In this document: in pieces, positions 18,294 to 26,732 of the stretch
How the letters are laid out: each line of letters starts with the position of its first letter
Position numbering within the stretch: position 1 is the stretch's first letter
Assembly (NCBI RefSeq): GCF_003287275.1
Contig: NZ_QEVW01000022.1
Location: forward strand, 24,425-88,424
DNA length: 64,000 nt
Origin: Paenibacillus taichungensis
GTDB lineage: Bacteria; Bacillota; Bacilli; Paenibacillales; Paenibacillaceae
Reading direction: 5' to 3'
Position numbers and translations under genes: made by a program
The notes under the pieces: generated by a model
Told to the model about the DNA's origin: nothing
The model's input: the letters and a program-made list of their open reading frames with translations, nothing else
The model's database searches: none

Positions 18294-18482
18294 TCTCTCA
18301 CCTAACCCTCTCTATATATCCTCCGTTATGCAACCGAACCATCTGATCCATTACTGAATCTCTTTCTCTATTATCTGCAATACCGGTATCCTCAAATTTA
18401 ACATACAAATTATTCCTGTACAATCGCTTTAAGACCTAATTTCTATAGAGAAGACCGTATTATCCACACCACTCTGCAAAAC

Positions 18483-18519
18483 ACAAAAAAACACCCTCCT
18501 TAACTCACTGGAAAGTGTT
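18483..18519 (-). terminator. Intrinsic terminator of the small membrane protein gene
   Basis: On minus: AACACTTTCC, 10-base loop, GGAGGGTGTT (10 bp with two G-T pairs), then TTTTTT. It lies about 45 bp after the stop at 18566. Confidence 0.85.
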
Positions 18520-18565
18520 TGTCTGTACTTCTACTTGCTGTTTTCGAATAAGCTCAGCCTTGTCT

Positions 18566-18778
18566 CTACGAACCAAACCAACCGGTAATCATGGCATAGT
18601 CCGTCAAAAGAAATACAAGCAGACTGACCACTGCAAATCCGATAGCAAACAAATTCTTCTTCGGTGCGCGAAGCAGGCGAACCACTCCGATGAAAATCAG
18701 GATCGTAAATAAGATGACAAAAATATCAAACGCATTAAAATTCGAAGTACTCGCCGCGGCAGCTTCTGCAAACAGCAT
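18566..18778 (-). CDS. Small membrane protein with two hydrophobic helices (DUF2759-like, tentative)
   Basis: A 70-residue protein. Two hydrophobic segments, IFVILFTILIFIGVVRLL and LFAIGFAVVSLLVFLLTDYA, are separated by the basic turn RAPKKN, so it is probably a hairpin in the membrane with the turn on the cytoplasmic side. Size and shape recall the DUF2759 (YqgW-type) proteins of bacilli, but I cannot confirm this by eye and assign no function. GAGGAGG lies 11 bases upstream of ATG 18778. It has its own promoter (18840-18868) and its own terminator (18483-18519), so it is an independent unit. These signals are strong evidence that it is real despite its size. Confidence 0.8.
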   Translation of the reverse strand: MLFAEAAAASTSNFNAFDIFVILFTILIFIGVVRLLRAPKKNLFAIGFAVVSLLVFLLTDYAMITGWFGS

Positions 18779-18839
18779 GGATAGACAGACCTCCTCACCA
18801 TAGTTGAACAGCTAAACGCATACCCTAATATCTTCCTCT

Positions 18840-18868
18840 ATGTTATCTGTACCCTGCTTGTAATGCAA
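18840..18868 (-). promoter_or_regulatory. Sigma-A-type promoter of the small membrane protein gene
   Basis: On minus: TTGCAT (18863-18868), a 17-bp spacer, TAACAT (18840-18845). This predicts a leader of about 55 bases. The rest of the 18779-19100 gap holds only the hairpin at 18994-19066. Confidence 0.6.
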
Positions 18869-18993
18869 GCCCTATCATCCAGAAAAATGAAAAAAATCCA
18901 GTTTGGCAGTAGATTGATGGAATGCTTGCTCTATCGCATATGTAAACACTTTCACCGATGTGATATTTAGATTGGGACAACATCAAAATATCA

Positions 18994-19066
18994 GAAAACC
19001 CTTCTCCTCTGAAGAAGAGGACATCAAATCATACACCGATGCCGCCTACTTCATAAAAAGAAGGGC
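18994..19066 (-). terminator. Possible terminator downstream of uvrA
   Basis: On minus: GCCCTTCT (19059-19066) pairs with AGAAGGGT (18998-19005), enclosing a second small hairpin CCTCT-TCTTC-AGAGG; a short TTTTC follows. The large loop and weak T tract make this uncertain. Confidence 0.4.
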
Positions 19067-19100
19067 TAGATATTCATAAGCAAGCTGTAAACTGGAGTAT

Positions 19101-21959
19101 TTACTCCGTCAATTGTAACGTCTTGCTTCGTTCCGTATCCCGCTCCAATACTGGCTTCAAGTACTTACCGGTATAGGAAGCTTCCACTTTAATAATATCC
19201 TCTGGCGTACCTGTCGCAACAATGGTTCCGCCACCGCTTCCACCTTCCGGACCCAGATCAACGATATAATCGGCTGTTTTGATAACATCCAGATTATGCT
19301 CGATAACCAGTACCGATTCTCCGGAATCCACCAGACGGTGCAGGACGTTCAACAGACGATCAATATCATCGACATGAAGACCAGTCGTTGGCTCGTCCAG
19401 AATATAGATGGTTTTACCCGTACTGCGACGATACAACTCGGAAGCAAGCTTCACGCGTTGGGCTTCCCCGCCGGACAAGGTAGTTGCAGGCTGACCAAGA
19501 TTAATGTAGCCCAGACCCACGTCGAGCAAGGTTTGCATTTTGCGATGAATTTTCGGAATGTTCTCGAAGAACTGCGTTGCATCCTCTACCGTCATTTCCA
19601 GCACATCTGCAATATTTCTATTTTTGTATTTGACTTCAAGTGTTTCGCGATTGTACCGTTTGCCTTTGCAGACCTCACAAGGCACGTAGACATCCGGCAG
19701 GAAGTGCATCTCAATTTTGATAATGCCGTCCCCGCGACATGCTTCACAACGACCACCTTTAATATTGAAACTGAATCGACCTTTTTTGTATCCGCGCACT
19801 TTGGCTTCATTGGTCTGTGCAAACAGATCACGGATATCATCAAAGACGCCTGTATACGTAGCCGGGTTGGAGCGTGGTGTCCGCCCAATTGGCGACTGGT
19901 CAATATCAATGACTTTATCGATATGTTCCAGACCGCGAATCTCTTTGTGCTGACCTGGGCGTACTCGTGCGCGGTTCAGATCACGCGCCAGCGTTTTATA
20001 CAAAATTTCATTAATTAGCGTTGATTTACCCGAGCCGGATACACCCGTTACTGCGGTGAATACACCTACTGGAATTTTTACATTCAGGTTTTTCAGGTTA
20101 TTTTCCTTCGCTCCACGCACTTCAAGCCAGCGGTCCCCGACACTACGGCGTTCCGTACGTACCGGAATAAACTTGCGCCCACTCAGATATTGACCCGTTA
20201 ACGAGTTCTCGTCATTCATGATTTCTTCCGGTGTACCCTGCGACATGATGGTACCACCGTGGATACCTGCCCCCGGACCAATATCGATAATATAATCGGC
20301 GGCCATCATCGTATCCTCATCATGCTCAACCACGATCAGGGTGTTACCGATATCCCGCATGTGAGCGAGTGTCGAGATCAGACGATCGTTATCCCGTTGA
20401 TGCAGGCCGATACTCGGCTCATCCAGAATATACAGCACGCCCATCAGGCTGGAACCAATCTGTGTCGCCAGTCTGATCCGCTGGGCTTCGCCACCGGACA
20501 ACGTTCCTGCAGCACGGCTTAGGGTCAGATAATCCAGTCCTACGTTTACTAGAAAACCGAGACGGCTGTTGATTTCTTTCAAAATAAGTTTGGAAATCAT
20601 TTCTTCTTTCTCACTTAATTGCAGCGAATCGAAGAAACGACCAGCTTCTCCAATGGACAAACTTGTCACATACGCCATGTTATGATCGTTAATCGTAACA
20701 GCAAGGCTTTCACGTTTCAGTCGCTGACCTTTACATGTTCCACATGGCTTGGCACTCATATAACCTTCAATGAATTCACGGATACCTTCGGATGCTGTCT
20801 CACGGTAACGACGCTCCAGATTATTCACAATACCTTCGAAGGTAACCAATGCTTCTTTCCGTTGTCCAAAATCATTCTCGTACCGGAAACGAATTTTCTC
20901 CGTACCTGTACCCTGCAACAGCTTGTTCATTTGTTCAGCAGGCAGATCTTCAACAGGTACGTTTTGCGGAATATTAAAGTGTTCGCATACCGACTTGAGG
21001 AACTGCGGATAATAGGTGGATGTACCACCTGTCCAGGCATCAAACGCACCGTCTTCAATTGTTTTGCTACGATCCGGTACCAACAGGTCCGGGTCAACAA
21101 TCATTTTGACACCCAATCCATCACAATCCGGGCAGGCTCCAAATGGGCTGTTGAACGAAAACATGCGCGGCGCCAGCTCTTCAATACTGAATCCGCATAC
21201 CGGGCAGGCAAAGTTGGAACTGAAACGCAATTCTTCTTCACCCATAATATCTACCAGCAGTTGTCCACCGGACAGATTAAGTGCAGTTTCAATAGAATCG
21301 GCCAATCGCGATTGCACATCTTCCTTGATCACGATCCGGTCAATGACGACTTCAATCGTATGTTTTTTGTTCTTCTCCAATTGAATATCTTCGGACAGAT
21401 CACGTAATTCCCCGTTCACCCGAACACGGACAAAACCTTGTTTGGAAATATCGGAAAACACACTTTTGTGCTCACCCTTGCGTCCCGAGACAATCGGTGC
21501 CAGAATCTGCAGCCGGGTCCGCTCAGGATATTGCATGATACGGTCAACCATTTGTTCTACGGTCTGGGAGCTAATTTCCACGCCATGATCCGGACAATGA
21601 GGATGTCCCACACGTGCAAATAACAGACGCAGATAGTCATAAATTTCCGTAACGGTTCCGACAGTAGAACGCGGGTTACGACTTGTCGTTTTCTGATCTA
21701 TGGAGATGGCCGGAGACAACCCTTCAATGGAATCAACGTCCGGTTTCTCCATCTGCCCCAGAAACTGCCGTGCATAAGCCGACAATGATTCTACGTAACG
21801 TCGCTGTCCTTCAGCATATATCGTATCAAAAGCCAGCGAGGACTTGCCTGAGCCACTTAGACCGGTCAATACGACAAAACGGTCACGCGGGATGGTGATA
21901 TCAATGTTTTTGAGGTTATGCGCTCGTGCGCCTTTGATGACAATGTTCTCGCTCGCCAA
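19101..21959 (-). CDS. uvrA: Excinuclease ABC subunit A
   Basis: The DNA-damage sensor ATPase of nucleotide excision repair, acting as a dimer that loads UvrB. The 952-residue length is standard. Both ABC modules are complete: Walker A GLSGSGKSSLAFD near residue 33 and GVSGSGKSTL in the second half, signatures TLSGGEAQRIRLATQ and TLSGGEAQRVKLA, and Walker B ILDEPSIGLH and ILDEPTTGLH. Zinc modules appear as CPVCGF...CPDCDG and CEACRGDG...CEVCKGKR. The start is TTG 21959 with AAAGGATG 7 bases upstream. In most bacilli uvrB and uvrA are nearly adjacent. Here about 800 bp of hairpins and tandem repeats separate them, so coupled expression may be altered. Confidence 0.97.
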   Translation of the reverse strand: MASENIVIKGARAHNLKNIDITIPRDRFVVLTGLSGSGKSSLAFDTIYAEGQRRYVESLSAYARQFLGQMEKPDVDSIEGLSPAISIDQKTTSRNPRSTVGTVTEIYDYLRLLFARVGHPHCPDHGVEISSQTVEQMVDRIMQYPERTRLQILAPIVSGRKGEHKSVFSDISKQGFVRVRVNGELRDLSEDIQLEKNKKHTIEVVIDRIVIKEDVQSRLADSIETALNLSGGQLLVDIMGEEELRFSSNFACPVCGFSIEELAPRMFSFNSPFGACPDCDGLGVKMIVDPDLLVPDRSKTIEDGAFDAWTGGTSTYYPQFLKSVCEHFNIPQNVPVEDLPAEQMNKLLQGTGTEKIRFRYENDFGQRKEALVTFEGIVNNLERRYRETASEGIREFIEGYMSAKPCGTCKGQRLKRESLAVTINDHNMAYVTSLSIGEAGRFFDSLQLSEKEEMISKLILKEINSRLGFLVNVGLDYLTLSRAAGTLSGGEAQRIRLATQIGSSLMGVLYILDEPSIGLHQRDNDRLISTLAHMRDIGNTLIVVEHDEDTMMAADYIIDIGPGAGIHGGTIMSQGTPEEIMNDENSLTGQYLSGRKFIPVRTERRSVGDRWLEVRGAKENNLKNLNVKIPVGVFTAVTGVSGSGKSTLINEILYKTLARDLNRARVRPGQHKEIRGLEHIDKVIDIDQSPIGRTPRSNPATYTGVFDDIRDLFAQTNEAKVRGYKKGRFSFNIKGGRCEACRGDGIIKIEMHFLPDVYVPCEVCKGKRYNRETLEVKYKNRNIADVLEMTVEDATQFFENIPKIHRKMQTLLDVGLGYINLGQPATTLSGGEAQRVKLASELYRRSTGKTIYILDEPTTGLHVDDIDRLLNVLHRLVDSGESVLVIEHNLDVIKTADYIVDLGPEGGSGGGTIVATGTPEDIIKVEASYTGKYLKPVLERDTERSKTLQLTE

Positions 21960-22022
21960 TGGTATTCATCCTTTCAATGTTAAAATTCCAACCTTTTTAA
22001 AGGCTTTTCGATCCCTCCCAAA

Positions 22023-22065
22023 CCCTCCCTTCCAAGGGAGGGCCCCAGAGGGCGCAACCCTCTGG
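22023..22065. repeat. Pair of GC-rich hairpins upstream of uvrA
   Basis: CCCTCCCTT-CC-AAGGGAGGG (22023-22042) is followed at once by CCAGAGGG-CGCAA-CCCTCTGG (22045-22065). Both are perfect inverted repeats without a T run. They lie 60-100 bp before the uvrA start and form part of the structured uvrB-uvrA spacer. Confidence 0.7.
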
Positions 22066-22138
22066 ACACCCGAAACAGGCGGTGCAATGGTGAATGGTCG
22101 GGTCTTGCTATGTGAAGGTTGTTGTGTGCCCCGCAGCT

Positions 22139-22176
22139 TCGTCCAAGACTCCGGCTGATTGCCGGTCTCTTGGACG
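22139..22176. repeat. Two-part hairpin in the uvrB-uvrA spacer
   Basis: CGTCCAAGA, CT, CCGGC, TGATT loop, GCCGG, TC, TCTTGGACG: an outer 9-bp stem and an inner 5-bp stem separated by an internal loop. It directly precedes the 69-bp tandem repeats. Confidence 0.65.
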
Positions 22177-22195
22177 GCGCTCCACCACGAGAAGG

Positions 22196-22532
22196 CGCTC
22201 ACGGCTTCGCCTCGTTCGCGAGGGTCGCCATTACCTTTGGCTCGGCTCCCCTTAAAAACCGGGACGCTCACGGCTTCGCCTCGCTCGCGAAGGTCGCCAT
22301 TGCCTTTGGCTCGGCTCCCCTTAAACATCGGGACGCTCACGGCTTCGCCTCGCTCGCGAAGGTCGCCATTGCCTTTGGCTCGGCTCCCCTTAAACATCGG
22401 GACGCTCACAGCTTCGCCTCGCTCACGAAGGTCGCCATTGCCTTTGGCTCGGCTCCCCTTAAACACCGGGGCGCTCACAGCTTCGCCTCGCTCGCGAAGG
22501 TCGCCATGCCTTTGGCTCGGCTCCTGGGGACA
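22196..22532. repeat. 69-bp tandem repeat array, about 4.8 units
   Basis: Units begin with CGCTCACGGCTTCGCC or CGCTCACAGCTTCGCC at 22196, 22265, 22334, 22403 and 22472, exactly 69 bp apart. Units 2 and 3 are identical over nearly their whole length; 1, 4 and 5 differ at a few sites, and unit 5 lacks one T and breaks off. Each unit carries CTTCGC-CTCGCTC-GCGAAG, a 6-bp hairpin. Because 69 is a multiple of three and the sequence is GC-rich, frames stay open on both strands (a 189-codon frame on minus, 145 and 160 codons on plus). I regard these as by-products rather than genes. Confidence 0.92.
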
Positions 22533-22651
22533 CAACTTCCAAATCTTTTCCTATAAACCTTTTAACCAATTTGAACTATTCTATCAGTATAGACCTGATT
22601 TTAGGTTTTCAACATGTCTAATTATCGGTAGATATCAATGATTTCCTGACT

Positions 22652-22687
22652 CAACAAGAGAACGGCCATCCGGCCGTTCTCTTGTTG
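22652..22687. terminator. Strong hairpin downstream of uvrB (terminator-like)
   Basis: A perfect 16-bp stem, CAACAAGAGAACGGCC (22652-22667) and its complement (22672-22687), with an ATCC loop, about 70 bp after the uvrB stop. No T run follows on either strand, so it may protect the 3' end or attenuate rather than act as a classical terminator. Confidence 0.6.
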
Positions 22688-22758
22688 CAGATCTATCCTT
22701 GCTGCGACACATTCATTAATGTGCCTCTATCTTATATCTCTACAGTCTGCTTAATAAG

Positions 22759-24750
22759 CTATTCTGCGCGCAGTTCCAACAATGCATCGCGAAGTTCAGC
22801 AGCACGCTCAAACTGCAAGTTTTTGGCTGCGTCTTTCATCTCTGCCTCTAAGCGCTGAATAAGCGACTGACGTTCCTTCTTCGACATCTTCTCGGCAGCG
22901 CCTGTAAGATAGTCTTTCTTGGATTCGGCAACTTTGGTTGCTTCAATCACATCACGCACTTTTTTACGAATCGTCTGTGGTGTAATGCCATGTTTTTCGT
23001 TATATTCAATCTGGATTGCACGACGCCGTTCTGTTTCTTTAATCGCCTTATCCATCGAATCTGTCACTTTGTCACCATATAGAATGACTCGACCTTCGCT
23101 GTTCCGTGCTGCCCGACCAATCGTTTGGATCAGTGAGCGTTCCGAGCGCAGGAAGCCTTCTTTGTCGGCATCCAAAATGGCTACCAGAGAAACTTCAGGA
23201 AGATCTAGACCTTCCCGGAGCAAGTTGATTCCGATAAGAACATGGAACACCCCTAGCCTGAGATCACGCAGAATCGCCATACGCTCCAACGTCTTGATCT
23301 CAGAGTGCAAATAACGTACTTTGATTCCGATCTCCTTCAGATAATCTGTTAAATCCTCGGACATCTTCTTCGTTAATGTGGTGATCAGGACCCGCTCGTC
23401 TTTCGCAATCCGATCGTTAATCTCACCAATCAGGTCATCGATCTGCCCCTTTGTTGGACGCAGTTCAATAATTGGATCAAGCAGACCGGTTGGACGAATG
23501 ATCTGTTGTACCATCGTATCCGTATGCTCTATCTCGTAAGGACCTGGTGTCGCGGATACATAGATGATCTGATTCATCTTTTCTTCGAACTCGTCGAATT
23601 TGAGCGGACGGTTATCCAGTGCAGATGGCAGACGGAATCCGTGATCAACCAGTACAGTCTTCCGTGCTTGGTCACCGTTGTACATTGCACGGATCTGTGG
23701 CAGCGTCACGTGGGACTCATCAACCACAATCAACATGTCATCCGGGAAATAGTCCATCAGTGTGTAAGGTGTATCGCCACGTTCACGGAACGTCAATGGT
23801 CCGGAATAGTTCTCAATCCCTGAACAGAACCCGACTTCCTTCATCATCTCGATATCGTAACGTGTGCGTTGCTCCAGTCGCTGAGCCTCCAGCAATTTCC
23901 CCTGTTCTCTCAGCACTTCAAGTCGATCTTCCAGTTCACGCTCAATGTTCACCAGCGCGACACGCATCGTCTCTTCTTGGGTTACGAAGTGAGATGCCGG
24001 GAAAATGGCGATATGTTCACGTTCGCCAACCAGTTCTCCGGTTAACACGTCTATCTCCGTAATTTTCTCAATCTCATCACCGAACAATTCCACCCGAATC
24101 GCATGTTCACCCTTCGATGCCGGGAAAATCTCGATAACGTCGCCGCGAACGCGGAACGTGCCACGTACAAAGTTAATGTCATTGCGCTGATATTGAATCT
24201 CCACTAGACGAGACAAGATCTGATTGCGCGGTTTCTCCATCCCTACCCGTAAGGACAGAAGCATGCTGGAATACGAATGAGGCGAACCCAAACCATAGAT
24301 GCAGGATACACTCGCTACAATAATGACATCCCTGCGTTCAAATAATGAACTCGTAGCTGCATGGCGCAACTTATCGATCTCTTCATTGATACTTGAGTCC
24401 TTCTCGATATACGTATCCGAGGAAGGAATATAGGCCTCTGGCTGAAAGTAATCGTAGTAACTGACAAAATACTCAACCATATTATTCGGAAAAAAGTCTT
24501 TGAACTCACTTGCAAGCTGTGCTGCCAGCGTTTTATTGTGGGCAATAATCAGCGTGGGACGTTGCAGCTTGGCAATCGTCTGTGCAATGGTGAACGTCTT
24601 ACCCGTACCGGTTGCACCCAGCAGCGTCTGATATCTTTTCCCCTCCTGAACACCCTTCACCAATTCTTCAATGGCTACAGGCTGATCACCTTGGGGAGAA
24701 AACTCTGACTCGATTTCGAACGTTTTGTCGCTCATTATAATATCGCTCAT
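22759..24750 (-). CDS. uvrB: Excinuclease ABC subunit B
   Basis: The damage-verifying helicase-like subunit of nucleotide excision repair, which accepts DNA from UvrA and recruits UvrC. All 663 residues are as expected: Walker A LLGATGTGKTFTIA near residue 40, the beta-hairpin region YYDYFQPEAYIPSSDTYIEK, DESHVTLPQIRAMY, helicase motifs VLITTLTKKMSEDLT and QTIGRAARNSEG, and the C-terminal UvrC-binding helix pair (RLEAEMKDAAKNLQFERAAEL). ATG 24750 is preferred over the in-frame ATG at 24735 because GGTGAG lies 8 bases before it. The upstream region carries a good promoter with LexA-box-like sites (24840-24905), divergent from motA. Confidence 0.97.
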   Translation of the reverse strand: MSDIIMSDKTFEIESEFSPQGDQPVAIEELVKGVQEGKRYQTLLGATGTGKTFTIAQTIAKLQRPTLIIAHNKTLAAQLASEFKDFFPNNMVEYFVSYYDYFQPEAYIPSSDTYIEKDSSINEEIDKLRHAATSSLFERRDVIIVASVSCIYGLGSPHSYSSMLLSLRVGMEKPRNQILSRLVEIQYQRNDINFVRGTFRVRGDVIEIFPASKGEHAIRVELFGDEIEKITEIDVLTGELVGEREHIAIFPASHFVTQEETMRVALVNIERELEDRLEVLREQGKLLEAQRLEQRTRYDIEMMKEVGFCSGIENYSGPLTFRERGDTPYTLMDYFPDDMLIVVDESHVTLPQIRAMYNGDQARKTVLVDHGFRLPSALDNRPLKFDEFEEKMNQIIYVSATPGPYEIEHTDTMVQQIIRPTGLLDPIIELRPTKGQIDDLIGEINDRIAKDERVLITTLTKKMSEDLTDYLKEIGIKVRYLHSEIKTLERMAILRDLRLGVFHVLIGINLLREGLDLPEVSLVAILDADKEGFLRSERSLIQTIGRAARNSEGRVILYGDKVTDSMDKAIKETERRRAIQIEYNEKHGITPQTIRKKVRDVIEATKVAESKKDYLTGAAEKMSKKERQSLIQRLEAEMKDAAKNLQFERAAELRDALLELRAE

Positions 24751-24839
24751 TGCCGTATCTCACCCTATCGTCTAAAATAATAGTCACTATATATTGTCGA
24801 AGTTCCCCGAATTTACATATGGGAAAACTTATAGTAATA

Positions 24840-24905
24840 GGAATATTTGTTCCCGTTTAATTATACCTCGTCTGTGCAAGTGATGCAATCGCGAACTAAA
24901 GTTAG
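24840..24905 (-). promoter_or_regulatory. uvrB promoter with candidate LexA/DinR (SOS) boxes
   Basis: On minus: TTGCAT (24883-24888), 17 bp, TATAAT (24860-24865), a near-ideal sigma-A promoter giving a leader of about 100 bases. Three bp upstream of the -35 is CTAACTTTAGTTCG (24892-24905), one half-site mismatch from the Gram-positive SOS box CGAACNNNNGTTCG. GGAACAAATATTCC (24840-24853), a weaker match, covers the expected start site. SOS control of uvrB is well known in Bacillus subtilis; the assignment here is inference from motif and position. Confidence 0.6.
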
Positions 24906-24919
24906 GAGTGGGTTAATTT

Positions 24920-25717
24920 ATGGATATTGCGACACTTATCGGCATTATTGCCGGGATTGCCGCAGTCATTAGTGGTTTTTTATGGGAAGGTGGCCAATTA
25001 TCCGGTCTGATGCAAAAGACCGCTGCTCTAATTGTATTTGGTGGAACGATCGCCGCAGTTGTTGCCAGTTTCCCTGCACATCGGCTGCGTACGATCCCTG
25101 CTGCCCTCCGTATGGCCTTTGGGCGTAACAACAATGACTCAAGCCAGTGGGTTGAAGAACTTGTAGATATGTCTTCAATTGCTCGCCGCTCCGGCGTGCT
25201 TGCACTGGAACGAAAGGTGATGGACCACCCGCATCCATTCTTACAAGATGGTATTCAGATGGTTGTCGATGGCACAGATCAGGATGTTGTTCGCCAGATC
25301 ATGGAGATGGAGATTGATTCCGTCGAACAAAAATATGAAGGTTATGCCAAGATTTTTGAATCAGCGGGCGGTTATGCTCCAACGATGGGTATCATTGGTA
25401 CCGTGATGGGACTCATTCAGGTACTTGGCAGTCTGACCGATCCTACCGGACTCGGACCAGCAATTGCTGTTGCCTTTACCGCAACCCTTTACGGGGTCGC
25501 CAGTGCCAATCTTATCTTTTTACCCATTGCTTCCAAAATTAAATCCCGTGGAGCAGACGAAATTCAAACGATGGAAATGCTGCTCGAAGGCGTACTATCC
25601 ATCCAGAACGGGGAAAACCCTCAGCTTGTGCGTAAACGGCTCGAGTCCTTTACACTTACTCACCGCCAGATTACACGTCCTGCAGTGAAGGAGGGATTGG
25701 ATGAGTCGGCGCAGTAA
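24920..25717 (+). CDS. motA: Flagellar motor stator protein MotA
   Basis: The channel-forming stator subunit that converts ion flow into torque. It has 265 residues and four hydrophobic helices: two near the N-terminus (IATLIGIIAGIAAVISGFLW, TAALIVFGGTIAAVVASFPA) and two in the second half around YAPTMGIIGTVMGLIQVLGS and AIAVAFTATLYGVASANLIF, the most conserved MotA segment. The cytoplasmic loop between them carries the charged residues that touch FliG. AGGAGTGGG lies about 7 bases before ATG 24920. It overlaps motB by 17 bp, so the two are translationally coupled. I cannot tell by eye whether it uses protons (MotAB) or sodium (MotPS). Confidence 0.92.
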   Translation: MDIATLIGIIAGIAAVISGFLWEGGQLSGLMQKTAALIVFGGTIAAVVASFPAHRLRTIPAALRMAFGRNNNDSSQWVEELVDMSSIARRSGVLALERKVMDHPHPFLQDGIQMVVDGTDQDVVRQIMEMEIDSVEQKYEGYAKIFESAGGYAPTMGIIGTVMGLIQVLGSLTDPTGLGPAIAVAFTATLYGVASANLIFLPIASKIKSRGADEIQTMEMLLEGVLSIQNGENPQLVRKRLESFTLTHRQITRPAVKEGLDESAQ

Positions 25718-26543
25718 ACGGCGCGGAAAACGTGAACCTGGAGACCATCGAGATCGCTGGATGATTACCTACGCTGATCTCATTACCCTGCTGCTGATCT
25801 TTTTTGTGATCATGTATGCCATGAGCCATCTGGATTCTGGTAAGTACGATGTGGTTACTCAATCGTTGCAAAATACTTTCAACCAATCCAATTCCCTGCT
25901 TGATCAAGGTGAAGGCATTGGTGGTACAGCTGGACAAGCCATTACCAAAAATCCACCTTCCCAGATTCAGGGTGAAGATCCCGGAGAAGGCGAAGGTTCT
26001 CCTTCCGGCTCCGAGACAGGTAAGACAGAAGATGACGATCAGCCACTTACGGAGCGTGAAGAGCAGTTCAGATCACAGGAGCAGGAGCTGCAAAATCTGT
26101 TCAATGTGATTACTCAGTATATTGAAGACAACAAACTGGAAAATCAAATTTTTGTTGCGGACAAGCCGCAAGGCATCTCTATCACACTCAGTGACCGTTT
26201 CCTGTTTGATCAGGGGAAAGCCGCACTCAAAAGTGATGCTGCACCCACACTGAGCAAATTGGCAAGCCTGTTCCGTGATCTGAGCACGGTTGTAAGCATT
26301 GAAGGACATACGGACAACGTTCCTGTCGGAGCGAACGCAACCTATAAAGACAATTGGGAGCTTTCCGGGGAACGTGCACTATCTGTATTGCGATTTTTTC
26401 TCGATAAAGAAAAGCTTGACCCTGACGGATTTCAATATGCCGGATACGCGGATACGCGCCCAACTGGGGATAATACCACCGCAGCAGGGCGGCAAAAAAA
26501 TAGACGTGTGGAAATCACCGTCTTGCGTCAACTCCAGCCATAA
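25701..26543 (+). CDS. motB: Flagellar motor stator protein MotB
   Basis: The peptidoglycan-anchored stator subunit, 280 residues. After a basic cytoplasmic tail comes the single membrane helix WMITYADLITLLLIFFVIMY, with the essential ion-carrying aspartate at position 26. A polar linker rich in G, E and S follows (about 75-115), then an OmpA-type peptidoglycan-binding domain with SIEGHTDNVPVGANATYKDN, WELSGERALSVLRFF and NRRVEITVLR. The linker also contains the plug region. ATG 25701 lies within motA and has AAGGAGG close upstream (CAGTGAAGGAGGGATTGG). A long hairpin terminator follows the stop. Confidence 0.93.
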   Translation: MSRRSKRRGKREPGDHRDRWMITYADLITLLLIFFVIMYAMSHLDSGKYDVVTQSLQNTFNQSNSLLDQGEGIGGTAGQAITKNPPSQIQGEDPGEGEGSPSGSETGKTEDDDQPLTEREEQFRSQEQELQNLFNVITQYIEDNKLENQIFVADKPQGISITLSDRFLFDQGKAALKSDAAPTLSKLASLFRDLSTVVSIEGHTDNVPVGANATYKDNWELSGERALSVLRFFLDKEKLDPDGFQYAGYADTRPTGDNTTAAGRQKNRRVEITVLRQLQP

Positions 26544-26581
26544 TCTTCAACATTTCGTATGAAGCATCCTTGCTGTATTAT

Positions 26582-26627
26582 AAAAAGCACGTTCTTACTG
26601 AATTCGATTCAGCAGAACGTGCTTTTT
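26582..26627. terminator. Bidirectional intrinsic terminator
   Basis: AAAAAGCACGTTCT (26582-26595) pairs with AGAACGTGCTTTTT (26614-26627), and an inner CTGAAT/ATTCAG extends the stem. It separates the convergent motB and ABC permease genes. Confidence 0.92.
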
Positions 26628-26732
26628 GTTTTCACTTCATATTTTATCGCTAAACGACAGATCCCATATTTTCTTCGTCTTACAGCAATGGAACACGATG
26701 TGATTACCTTCATCATACAAGCGATTCACACA

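Noticed and set aside
22196..22532. Regular repeats resembling a CRISPR array
   Set aside because: Whole 69-bp units repeat end to end with no unique spacers, and no cas genes are present.
21966..22535. 189-codon frame on minus (and 145/160-codon frames on plus) between uvrB and uvrA
   Set aside because: They are produced by the 69-bp GC-rich tandem unit, are open on both strands, and the far end runs through plain hairpins; no ribosome site or domain supports a protein.
24735..24750. Second ATG as the uvrB start
   Set aside because: The first ATG has a ribosome site at normal distance; the second does not.
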